The notes beneath the pieces were generated by a model. That model was not told the origin of the DNA and searched no databases. It saw only the letters and a list, made by a program, of their open reading frames with translations. Position numbers and translations under genes: made by a program. This document shows, piece by piece, positions 52,799 through 63,414 of a stretch of DNA of 64,000 bases. The stretch's first letter is position 1. The number at the start of each line of letters is the position of its first letter. Source of the stretch: Ailanthus altissimus (Eukaryota > Streptophyta > Magnoliopsida > Sapindales > Simaroubaceae); assembly GCA_946807835.1 (NCBI GenBank), contig OX327710.1, positions 17,534,501 to 17,598,500 on the forward strand, in the 5' to 3' direction.

Positions 52799-53381
52799 TG
52801 TTGGTACATTTTCAATATTAATTGTTGTTTTTAGTGGAAGATTAATTTGGAGTCTTTTCATCTTTCATCTTCCTATTAATTTGAAGTCTTCTCATCTTTC
52901 ATCTTCTTACTTGGAAGATTAATTGATTAGTATGTTTTTAGTGAAAGATTAATTTGGAGTCTTTTCATCTTTCATCTTCCTATTAATTTGAAGTCTTCTC
53001 ATCTTTCATCTTCTTACTTGGAAGATTAATTGATTAGTATTTATTAATTAGGTGTACATATACATCTATATAAGTCTCCCCCCATCTTTTTCTGATCAAT
53101 TTCCAATTCTCTTGTGTTCTTTTATTGGCCAAAGAAAGGTGTTCGTGTTGTGTAGCTTTGATCTCATCTCCTTGTGAAGATAGGTGTGAGTCATATAACG
53201 TTTCAGTTGGGCTGTTGTATCTTGGAGGGGACAAGTCAAGAGATAGACTACTGCACTAGTGGGCTTGAATCTCCTTAAAGAGAGCGAGATATCCGCGCCT
53301 CAGCCTGATTGTCTACGTGCTTCTAGGAAGAAAGAAATTATTTGTAATTTTACTTGTAATTTCTTTGTAAATTCCCCAACA
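52799..53381 (+). repeat. 5' LTR of the 52.8-58.5 kb copia element
   Basis: 583 bp. It contains two ~110-bp tandem units (from GGAAGATTAATTTGGAGTC to the next AGTGAAAGATT), then a TCTATATAAG TATA-like stretch, and ends TTCCCCAACA. Confidence 0.95.
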
Positions 53382-53402
53382 ATTTTAAGGAGATTCAAAG
53401 AT

Positions 53403-56400
53403 ATGGAACCTGTACCCGAGAAGTTGTCTGACAATGTTGAAGATCTCAACAAGCCATTCCGCTTCAAAGGAGCTCACTTCAAGAGGTGGAAGGGGAAAGT
53501 CATTTTCTATCTCAATCTTCTCAAGGTGGCCTACGTCCTTACCGGCAAAAATCCAAACAAGGAGAGTACCGAGGGCATGAACGAAGATGAGCTCTATGAC
53601 CATGAAGAAATAGTCCAGAAATATGAAAAAGATGAGTATAAGTGCCGTTATTATCTCTTGAATTGTCTTGCTGATCATTTCTATGATTATTATGATACCA
53701 CTTACTCTTCTGCCAAAAAGATTTGGAAAGCTTTGCAGAGTAAGTATGACACCGAGGAGGCTGGCGCAAAGAAATATGCTGCAAGCCACTTTTTCAGCTT
53801 TCAAATGGTGGATGGAAAATCGGTTGCGGAGCAAGTTCAGGATTTCCAAATGATTGTCGCTGAAGTCACATCCGAGGGTGTCAAGATCGGAGACAATCTC
53901 GTTGTGGCTGGAATCATCGATAAATTGCCTCTTTCTTGGAGAGAGTTCCAAAAAACCATGCGTCACAAGCAAAAGGAGATTTCCTTGGAGATATTAATTA
54001 CATGCATTCGTGTAGAGGAGGAAGCAAGAGGACAAGATGTTCTTATGCAAGAAAGCAATGCTAACTCCACCAAGGTAAATCTAGTTTCGTCAAATAATAC
54101 CTTGCCCAAAAATACTAATCATATGAGACATGGTCATTTTCAGCCTAAGAAGAAGAGTATGAAAAAGTTTGGGAAGCCTCACCATAAAAATAAGGGAAAC
54201 CCAAGCCAAGAGAACAAGAACCAATCTCATCCTTCAGTTTATTTTGTGTGCGGCAAGAGTGGGCATATTGCTCGATTTTGCCGACACCGGAAACGTGAGC
54301 TTATTCCTCAAGCTCATGTTACCGAAGAACCATATGTTGCAATGATCACCGATGTGAATATGGTTTCAAGTGTGGAAGGATGGTGGGCCAATTCTGGTGC
54401 CAATAGACATGTGTGCTTTGATAAGGATTGGTTCAAGAAATACACTCCTTATAAGGAGCCAACAACAGTGATGCTTGATAATTCGTCAACTACTCAAGTG
54501 CTTAGAAGTGGTGAGGTGGAGCTCAAGTTTACTTTCGGAAGGATGTTAACCTTGAAAGATGTGTTGCATACTCATTCTATGAGGAAAAATTTGATGTCTA
54601 GTTTTCTTCTTAATAAGGCTGGCTTTAAACAGATCATGGAATCCGATCAATATGTGATTACCAAAAAGGGTGTATTTGTGGGCAAGGGTTATGCTTGTGA
54701 TGGCATGTTTAAATTGAATGTTGAGAATAATAAAGCATCTACTTCCGTTTATATGCTTTCTTCTTTGAATTTTTGGCATGCACGTTTGTGTCACATAAAT
54801 AATAAATATGTGGGAATCATGAGTAGCTTGAATCTAATTCCAACTGTGAAAAAGAATTTTGAGAAATGTGAGACTTGTAGTAAAGTTAAAATCACCAAGA
54901 AACCTCACAAAAGTGTTGAAAGAAATTTAGAATTGTTGGATTTGATTCATACTGATATTTGTGAATTTGAAGGGTTTTTGACTAAAGGAGGAAATAGATA
55001 TGTTATTACTTTTATTGATGATTGCTCCAAGTATACTTTTGTATATTTGATGAAAAATAAAAGTGATGCCTTTGCGAAATTTAAAGAGTTCCTTCTTGAA
55101 GTTGAAAATCAATTAGGGAGAAAAATTAGGAGGCTCTGAAGTGATAGAGGGAGAGAATATGAGTCTTTTGAGTTTAATTCCTATATACAATCATTAGGAA
55201 TTATACATGAAACTACACCACCATATTCTCCTGCATCTAATGGCGTAGCAGAAAGGAAAAATAGAACCTTGATTGGTTTGACTAATGCTATGATGATTGA
55301 TTCAGGTGCTCCTTCTAATCTTTGGGGTGAAGCGGTTTTAACTGCTTGTTATGTGTTGAACATGGTGCCTCACAAGAAAACAAAGATCACACCTTTTGAG
55401 GTGTGGAGAGGCCACAAGCCAAATTTGAGTTATTTTCGTGTGTGGGGCTGTTTAGCCTTTGTGAGGTTAACCGACCCTAAAAGGCCTAAACTGGGCGTGA
55501 AAGCCTCTACTTGTGTTTTTCTTGGTTATGCTCTAAATAGTACAGCTTATAGATTTCTTGATATTGAAAATAATGTGATCTTTGAATCAGGTGATGCTAT
55601 CTTCTATGAAGAGAAATTTCCTTTTAAATCTGAAAATAGTGGGGGCAACTAACAAAGTTTTTCACAACCTAGTTCTTCTACTCCTGCTTCACAAGTTGAA
55701 GAAAATGTTGAGTTTGAACCGAGAAGAAGTAAAAGAGCTAGGGTTGAAAAAGATTTTGGCCCAGATTATGTTGTTTATAATATTGAGAAAAATCCAGTTA
55801 CTTTGCAGGAAGCTCTTTCATCTCCTGATGCAATATTTTGGAGAGAAGCTGTCAACGATGAGATGGAGTCACTAACTTCCAATAATACGTGGAAATTAGT
55901 GGATTTACCTCCTAGTTGCAAAACCATTGGGTGTAAATGGATCCTGAGAAAGAAGCTCAAGCCAGATGGTAGCATTGATAAGTTTAAAGCTAGATTTGTG
56001 GCTAAAGGCTTTAAACAGAAAGCTGATCTTGACTTCTTTGATACATTTTCTCCTGTTACAAGAATTACGTCCATTAGATTATTGATTGCTATTGCATCTA
56101 TTCATGATCTAATCATTCATCAAATGGATGTGAAAACAGCTTTTCTGAATGGAGATTTGGACGAGGAGATTTATATGGACCAGCCTGAAGGTTTTGTAGA
56201 GCCTGGCCAAGAGAACAAAGTCTGTAAGTTAACTAAGTCTCTTTATGGCTTAAAGCAGACACCTAAACAATGGCATGAGAAATTCGATTCTTGTATGATT
56301 GAAAATGGATATAAGTCCAATGAGTGTGACAAATGCATATATTATAAATCTTGGGGTAATTCACATGTTATTATTAGCCTATATGTTGATGACTTATTGA

Positions 56401-57338
56401 TCTATGACTCAAACTTAAGTGTTATTAATGAAACAAAAAATATGCTTAAGAGTCATTTTGATATGAAAGATCTTAGTGAGGCTAATGTAATTTTAGGCAT
56501 GAAAATTACTAAAACATGTGATGGTATTTTTCTTGATCAGTCGCACTATGTTGAGAAAATTTTGAGAAAGTTTAATGTTGTTGATTGCAAGCATGTTTGT
56601 ACTCCTTTTGATTCTAGTGTTGAATTACTTCATGTGGAAAATGAAAGTGATGTAATTAATCAAAAGGAATATGCTAGCATAATTGGTAGTTTGAAATATG
56701 CGACTGATTGTACTAGACCTGACATTGCTTATGCAGTTGGAGTACTTAGCAGGTTTACCAGTAAGCCAGGTAAAGAGCATTGGCTAGCCATTGAGAGAGT
56801 TATGAAATATTTACTTGACACTAAAAACTATGGTTTATTTTACCATAAATATCCTGTTGTACTTGAAGGGTTTAGTGATGCAGGTAACACTGCGTCGGAT
56901 GATTCTTGTTATACTTCTGGTTATATATTCACAATGGGTGGTGGCGCAATTTGTTGGAAATCAAAGAAGTAAACCATTATTGCTAATTCAACCATGGAGG
57001 CTGAGTTAATTGCTTTGACTTCAGCAGGTGAAGAAGCAAATTGGTTGAAAGATTTGTTGTATGAGATTCCAATTTGGGAGAAGCCGATATCGCCCATTCT
57101 GATTAACTGTGATAGTACTGCTGCTATTGGCAGAGTGAAAAATCGTTATTATAACGGCAAATCCAGACCTATAAGGAGAAAACACAATATTGTGAGATCT
57201 TATTTGAGTAATGGTACCATTAATGTGACTTATGTGAGATCTTGTGATAATCTTGCAGATCCATTGACCAAGGCCTTGACAAGAGAAAAGGTTTGGAGTA
57301 CATCGAGGGGGATGGGATTAAAGCCCGTACAATCATGA
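53403..57338 (+). pseudogene. Copia gag-pol polyprotein with three nonsense codons
   Basis: One frame of about 1311 codons runs from the ATG at 53403 to the stop at 57338 without frameshift. In order: UBN2-type gag (about 1-270); a knuckle around residue 283 ([13 protein letters not shown]) whose first Cys is Tyr280; a protease whose catalytic DSG is NSG (Asn330); an integrase zinc-binding H...H...C..C region and catalytic core with its D, D and E; RT with MDVKTAFLNGDL and YVDDLLIY; and RNase H ending near SCDNLADPLTKAL. In-frame stops sit at 55137 (TGA), 55650 (TAA) and 56970 (TAA). Each fits a C-to-T change of an Arg or Gln codon. The element cannot encode an intact polyprotein, but it could be copied in trans. 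Confidence 0.93.
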
Positions 57339-57907
57339 ATCATGTATGAGGATACCCAACCTTGTGATTAAAGATCCTAAGAACAAGGTTCAATGGGAAG
57401 AACGAATCATACGATGGTCGAAGGTGCACTCACCTTTTGCTCATCCCTATGGTGTAGAGTGCATGCCTGTAACGTTTTGGAGGGTTGAGTTTATTTAAAC
57501 TCTTAATAAAATCTGTATCTCGTTTTGAGTGGGATGTTACAGTTACAGGAACATCCTTGACGGATTTTACCTATATGAGTGTGAGAGTGAAGCCGCTCTT
57601 AATAAGAATTGGGCTAGTTCTCATATACACTCATGAAAACTGGGATTAGCACAAGGCCATAATGTGCTGGCTATTAAAGCTTATTTTATTAACACCTGAA
57701 TTATTATGTGTGAGCAGTAATTCTTATTTCCCTTAAACAGTGGTTAGTTCAAGTCTGAGACTACTATCAACTCTGGAGTAGGAGTTATTGTTTCACTAAT
57801 GGAGGTTCAATGCAGAGTCACACCTTCATGATGCATAATAATTCGTCTTTTGGCCGATATTCGTGTTCGTATTCTTTTCCAGCTAATATTGAAAATGAGT
57901 GGGGGAA
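57339..57907 (+). other. Non-coding 3' internal region of the copia element
   Basis: About 570 bases between the end of gag-pol and the 3' LTR. It has no recognised domain or envelope-like frame. The last bases form the polypurine tract. Confidence 0.6.
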
Positions 57908-58523
57908 TGTTGGTACATTTTCAATATTAATTGTTGTTTTTAGTGGAAGATTAATTTGGAGTCTTTTCATCTTTCATCTTCCTATTAATTTGAAGTCTTC
58001 TCATCTTTCATTTTCTTACTTGGAAGATTAATTGATTAGTATGTTTTTAGTGGAAGATTAATTTGGAGTCTTTTCATCTTTCATCTTCCTATTAATTTGA
58101 AGTCTTTTCATCTTTCATCTTCCTATTAATTTGAAGTCTTCTCATCTTTCATCTTCTTACTTGGAAGATTAATTGATTAGTATTTATTAATTAGGTATAC
58201 ATATACATCTATATAAGTCTCCCCCATCTTTTTCTGATCAATTTTCAATTCTCTTGTGTTCTTTTATTGGCCAAAGAAAAGTGTTCGTGTTGTGTAGCTT
58301 TGATCTCATCTCCTTGTGCAGATAGGTGTGAGTCATATAACGTTTCAGTTGGGCTGTTGTATCTTGGAGGGGACAAGTCAAGAGATAGACTACTGCACTA
58401 GTGGGCTTGAATCTCCTTAAAGAGAGCGAGATATCCACGCCTCAGCCTGATTGTCTACGTGCTTCTAGGAAGAAAGAAATTATTTGTAATTTTACTTGTA
58501 ATTTCTTTGTAAATTCCCCAACA
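57908..58523 (+). repeat. 3' LTR of the 52.8-58.5 kb copia element
   Basis: 616 bp, identical to the 5' LTR except for a few substitutions, a single-base gap, and one extra 34-bp unit (TCATCTTTCATCTTCCTATT...) at about 58070-58130. Confidence 0.95.
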
Positions 58524-58528
58524 AAATG

Positions 58529-59291
58529 CAAAAATCAACGACCAATGATGAGTGCATGAATGACTGGGAAACTAACTTCGAATGCAAAATCTTGTACTAT
58601 ATTTTTGTTCTTTACGACAAGATCAAAGGGGCCCTGAATGAACAACAAAATATTTAACTCCTAAGTTATTTGTTTGATAAAGTAAGAGTGTGTCCATATA
58701 GGATGATTGTTCCACTTGCTAGAGACCTTATCTCCATATAAATAAAAGTAAACCAGAGCTTCTATCTGGGATAATTTCCTTTTCCTCTTTTCTAAATTTG
58801 GCAAGTAGGCATAGTCCCATTTTTTTTCAAAAGACTAATGTAGTGAAAGTTCTGATGTGATTCAGTCACATTCAACACTAATTCTGAAAATGAGAGGTCA
58901 AACAAAAACAATCACATCATATAGTGATATTCAGCATTCTGATTGAGTATTGCAATAAGAGTAAAAGGACGGATATAGAGCATACGAATCATTGCTTTTT
59001 ACTCGTGTATTGGATGAAGAAAACCAAACAAGAATGCAAACTGGTAAAGAAAAAAGCAGGATATGGAAATTTTTTCTCTCTGCTTCAGCTGATCACATCC
59101 CCTTATTTGCTCTCTAGCATGCCACCAATACTAATGAGGCAATGGCAAGAAATTTGTATACGAAATCAAGTATCTACCCCTAAAGAAATAAACCATGATA
59201 ATTAGCAAGCACATTTAAACTGATACAGGATCTTGATAGAAGAACGTATAAGATGCTATATAGTACTTGGTTCATATTTCACATATCTATA
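58529..59291. other. Intergenic spacer between two LTR insertions
   Basis: I recognise no gene, repeat end or RNA here. Short open frames on the plus strand (for example 58924-59205) lack family resemblance. Confidence 0.45.
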
Positions 59292-59296
59292 TCATA

Positions 59297-59951
59297 TGTG
59301 AGAATATTGATTAAAAATTATTGATATATGATTTGGAGAACAAGTCAAGTGTGTAGGGTGCGTAAGGATTGAAGACGGACACAAAAGAAGGCTAAAAATG
59401 AAGAGGGGCGCATCAGGCGCCAGCACTGCGGCGACCAGGCACTAGCGCCGCAGCGCTAGGTGACGAGTGCCGTGGCGGTGAGCGCCACGGCATTGGGAGC
59501 GGAAAGTGTTTCCCGAATTGAAACTTCCTTATTTCGTCTCCCACTTGCTTCAGGACTCTCTAATACGACTCCTACATGTTTAGGATAAATTTAAGACGTC
59601 TTAAAGCCTATATAAAGATTGTCAATTGGTTTGTAAACATATCTTGGTGATAACTCAATATATCTAAGTAATCATTGAAGAATTTTTTATAGTTCTTTGT
59701 GAGAGAAAATCCTTAGAGTGCAAGAGAGAGTTTTCTTTGTGATCTTTTTTGTAAAAGGAATACTTTGTCAATACCTTGTGATTCTTAATAAGAAGAGTGT
59801 GATCTTGATCCGCTGTGGACGTAGGCAAGTTGCTGAATCACATAATTCTTTGTATGTTCTTCTTCTATCTTTTCTCTCTTTATTCCTTAATTACTTGTTC
59901 TGCATATATTGCTTGAGTGATTTTGTTTGTTTGTATGCTTCCGCTTCAACA
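59297..59951 (+). mobile_element. Solo LTR, same family as 25173-25915
   Basis: The segment starts TGTGAGAATATTG and ends CTTCAACA, with a perfect 5-bp TSD, TCATA, at 59292-59296 and 59952-59956. It is collinear with the copy at 25.2 kb and carries a GC-rich patch at 59405-59510, a CCTATATAAAG TATA-like stretch and the GATCCGCTGTGGACGTAGG region near its end. No internal retroelement sequence is attached. Confidence 0.9.
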
Positions 59952-59956
59952 TCATA

Positions 59957-62070
59957 CATGAATTACTCAGGAAAACCACAGCTTGCTAATAGTGCCCATT
60001 TGTGAAGAAAGTTCTGCTTTTTATGTCTTGTGAGTCTATGACTCAGAACAATTTGAGAATATGATCTTCCTGTAAAAGTGGTACAGCAATTGGACAAATT
60101 TTGGTTTAGTTGATGGAACATATATTTTGTGATGTATATTTAACATTTCAACAGATTTAATTATGGAAGCAAAGTTTCAGAAAATAGAAAGTAAGAACAC
60201 TAGTGCGAATGTCATAGGAAATCAGATTTTGGCCAAACAGATTCTACCATAAGCACAGAGGCTGTGTCAACTGATCTTTTGATTAATATTCGGTAAGCAA
60301 AATTATTAGAGGCCTAACCACTTGGCATACTTAATTAAGCAAATATTATACAAGCAAATGAAGTTGAAGTGTTCAAATATTCAATCAAAACTTAGTTGAA
60401 GGATAACCGAATTTCCAAAGATCAAAACAGTTGGTTTGCTTATTTCAAAGAACCACACAACATAAAATTTCATCTGAAGTTGTTTCTACTTCTTAATCAC
60501 AAATGATGACTAAATAAACTGGAAATGGAGAATATGTTTGATGCATTTTAAGAACGATAAAAATTCTTAACCAAATTAGAGCTTATTAATTTTTAAGAAT
60601 ATTTTAATTAATTTAAGTCTTATTTTAATTTATTTTTTTAATGTTTTATTAGTTTAATAATTATTATTTGAGTCATATTCCTAATTCAATAGGAAATCAT
60701 ATTTTTAGGAATGTTTTTTAACTTTTTTTTAAATTATTTCTCGAGTTACGGGGTAAGTTTATTTTACCGAAAAATCTATTTAATTTTGCTTTTTATACCT
60801 TGTATTGGAAAAAAAGGTATCTTAATGTTGGTGCTTTTTTTCAATTAAGCTAATCAATTATGATTCAGAATCAAAAGAAAAACAGATTTAACCTGTCAAA
60901 AGTAATTAGCACTTAATTATTCTCAAGGTCCTGTTAAAATGAAACTACGCATTTATCCTGAATAGAAGAATGCTTCTACAAAGTTTTTGTTCTTCATTTT
61001 TTTTTTCAAAAAAGAAAAATTCTACTATCTGATCATATGAATTCAGATTCTCTTCTCCGTCTCATATATTGTGCAGTGCAATTGATTTCTTGTTCAGAAT
61101 TCTACAGCGGCGTAAGCTGATGCTTGTAAAAAAAAAAATGGTCATATTATCCTTGCATTCACTGTTAAAACAAGTGTGTTCTAATTTAATTTCTCGCAAA
61201 TATTTTTCCTAGGAAATATGGATAATATATAGTTGATTGTTGTTAGATACTTTGATTTACTTTTCCAAAATTCACCTGTCGCCAAATGAAAAGGATGAAA
61301 AAATTAATTTCATTTCTGCAATGATTCCTGCATAAAATGTACTTCTCTATGCTTCTTGAGAGAGCAAGGATCATTACATCCTCCGTTTGGTGCAATTTTT
61401 ACATTTATTTAATAAAAATTTCCTCATTCCCCGAAGTAATTAATAGAGAAAAAATAATATAAATTGTAAACAGAAAACAAATTGAAAAAAAGGCCATGGA
61501 AGCAAATAATGAAACTAAGTTATATGAAAATAAAAAAGAATTACGATTCTAATTTTAATTATATGAAAGCAAATAATTAAACTAAATTTCTCTAACCTAT
61601 TTTTTGTAAAAATTAATTTTCATTCTCCAACGACTTCATTATCTAACCATTCAATTATTTTAATTCAAGGGCTGATAAAATTGTTGAAATGGCACCAAAA
61701 CTCTATTCAAAATCGAGTATTACTACACTTTCTCATATATTTTGAACATAGCATTGATGCCACTACTGTTAAGAATTGTTTTCATATCTGGGAGAATCCA
61801 ATTCTCAATAAAACATGAATCATGGAGTAAGGACAAGAACAAATTGATAAAAAGCTGATCAACACAAAGAATTATATCTTTTTTTCATTTTACTGTTGTT
61901 CAGAATTGGATTCTCCCTAATTTTTCATATTTAAAAATTTTAACTTTTTTTTTTAATGAAACTAACTTGATCTTTTTTATTTTTCCTAGAAAAGACTCTG
62001 AGTAAGAAGGTTACAATGAAACCATACTTTTCGATTAAACTTGAAGTTTCTAGTTTGGATCCTTTTCTTA
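59957..62070. other. AT-rich intergenic region
   Basis: No gene is supported. Homopolymer runs are frequent. Nothing recognisable was found between the solo LTR and the microsatellite cluster. Confidence 0.45.
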
Positions 62071-62071
62071 A

Positions 62072-62073
62072 AC

Positions 62074-62114
<41 letters not shown>
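62072..62114 (+). repeat. (TA)n-(GA)n compound microsatellite
   Basis: A run of TA dinucleotides passes directly into a run of GA dinucleotides. Further TA runs lie at about 62297-62325, 62605-62631 and 63388-63412. Confidence 0.95.
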
Positions 62115-62293
62115 TTAATCGCGTGGGTGATGTCACCTAACGGGATATTGTTTGGTACTATTGAAACAATGTCAAACAGTGCCTATCGCCCACCTGATCA
62201 GAGAGAGAGTTGATCGAGTGGGTGATGTCACCTGAAGGAATATTGTTCGAAACTGTTGAAACAATATCAAACAATACCTATCGCCCACTTGAT

Positions 62294-62296
<3 letters not shown>
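62115..62296. repeat. Tandem pair of ~86-bp hairpin elements
   Basis: Copies at 62115-62200 and 62210-62296 share GTGGGTGATGTCACCT, then an ATATTGTT block, then TTGAAACAAT, and end CCTATCGCCCAC(C/T)TGATCA. Each copy is an imperfect palindrome: the opening TTGATCGAGTGGGTGAT pairs with the closing ATCGCCCACTTGATCAA, and an inner pair (ATATTGTTCGAA with TTGAAACAATAT) can also fold. GAGAGAG separates the copies and TA runs flank the pair. Confidence 0.85.
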
Positions 62297-62330
<34 letters not shown>

Positions 62331-62347
62331 GATCTAATATTCTACGG

Positions 62348-62563
62348 AGCTCACCATATGGTGAGCTGACGGTGAGCTCTTAGACATGGTAGAATTTGAT
62401 AGTACATTGTAAAAAGTTAATGAATTTATTAGACAATAATATATATATATATAATTAATTTAATGGTATACATAGTTCATTATATAGTGAGTTCTTAGAC
62501 ACATGATAGAATTTTGTAATATATTATAAAAAGTTAGTGAATTTATTAGATAATGATATGTGA
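62348..62563. repeat. 20-bp palindrome and a diverged direct repeat
   Basis: AGCTCACCATATGGTGAGCT at 62348-62367 is a perfect palindrome. After it, 62371-62446 and 62486-62563 are direct repeats (GTGAG.TCTTAGACA, then TAGAATTT, AAAAAGTTA.TGAATTTATTAGA). Together with the neighbouring TA runs this looks like an old foldback-transposon or replication-slippage hotspot. Confidence 0.7.
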
Positions 62564-62601
62564 TAATATTGTTTATCATATAATGAATTACATAACTTAT
62601 T

Positions 62602-62638
<37 letters not shown>

Positions 62639-62885
62639 GATAATGAAGAATAAGAATAAGAACTTGCAGCAGGGGGCTCCAAACTATGCTTCAAGTAAAC
62701 TCCGGCCGTTGGCTACCATGCGGGCATATATTTACTTCTAGATATTCATTAATTGTTATATATACATTCTTAATTCTTCCCTACGCATTAGTTTAGGCAT
62801 TATAAGGAGTATTGAAAATCTGACGGGGAAGGATTTCACTGAACAAGTTTGCTTGAGTGTTTATTTTTGTCTCAGCAGGTGTGAT

Positions 62886-63317
62886 ATGGCGGATGCAATT
62901 GTTTCCAGTCTGGCGCAAGAGCTGAGTTCGGTGATGTCTCAGGAGATACAAGAAGAGGTGAGACTAGTTAAGGGCGTTGATGAAGAAGTAAGCAAGCTCG
63001 CCGACAATCTCCGAGCCATTCAAGCTGTACTTGTTGACGCAGAGCAAAGACAAGCCAAGGAAGAAACTGTCAGAGTTTGGCTAGATCAGCTCAAAGAAGC
63101 ATCCGCCGAAATCAAACATGTCTTAGATGAGTGGAAAGATGCGAGGCTGAAACTGGAAAACCACCGACTTCGTAAGAAGAAGCTATGTTCCTTCTTTCTC
63201 TCACCTTGCTTTGGTTGCAAACAAATTGTTCTACGTCGTCACATTGCTCACAAGATAAAAGAAGTCAATGAAAAACTAGATGATATTGCCAAAGCAAGAA
63301 AAGCTTTTAATTTTTGA
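62886..63317 (+). pseudogene. CC-only NLR fragment (RGA-like)
   Basis: An ATG at 62886 opens 143 codons that form the coiled-coil (Rx N) domain of a CC-NB-LRR resistance protein of the RGA type: MADAIVSSLAQEL, LRAIQAVLVDAEQRQAKEE (42-60), VWLDQLKEAS, a degenerate EDVID motif (AEIKHVLDEW, 74-83), then CFGCKQIVLRRHIAHKIKEV (108-127). In full-length relatives the sequence continues after FNF into ...NVIKS... and the NB-ARC domain. Here TGA stands at 63315, recognisable homology (LNVIKRIE) continues for a few codons, then a second stop and a TA run end it. NB-ARC and LRRs are absent. It may be a decayed NLR or a short CC-only protein. It begins next to a splice-acceptor-like CAG, so a leader intron is possible. 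Confidence 0.78.
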
Positions 63318-63382
63318 CTCAATGTGATTAAAAGGATTGAATAGAGCATACTATTATGTTCCTTTTCTGAAACATACTATTA

Positions 63383-63414
<32 letters not shown>

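Larger units (their letters stand above)
52799..58523 (+). mobile_element. Structurally complete young copia retrotransposon
   Basis: Nearly identical LTRs (52799-53381 and 57908-58523) both start TGTTGG and end CCAACA. The element is flanked by a perfect 5-bp duplication, AAATG, at 52794-52798 and 58524-58528. A purine tract (GAGTGGGGGAA) stands just before the 3' LTR. Between the LTRs runs one gag-pol frame in the copia order gag, protease, integrase, RT, RNase H. I count seven substitutions, one single-base gap and one 34-bp repeat unit difference between the LTRs, so the insertion is recent. No obvious tRNA-Met primer site follows the 5' LTR. Confidence 0.95.

Noticed and set aside
53385..53972. 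195-codon open frame antisense to copia gag
   Set aside because: It lies opposite the gag coding sequence, has no family resemblance and is explained by codon bias of the true strand.
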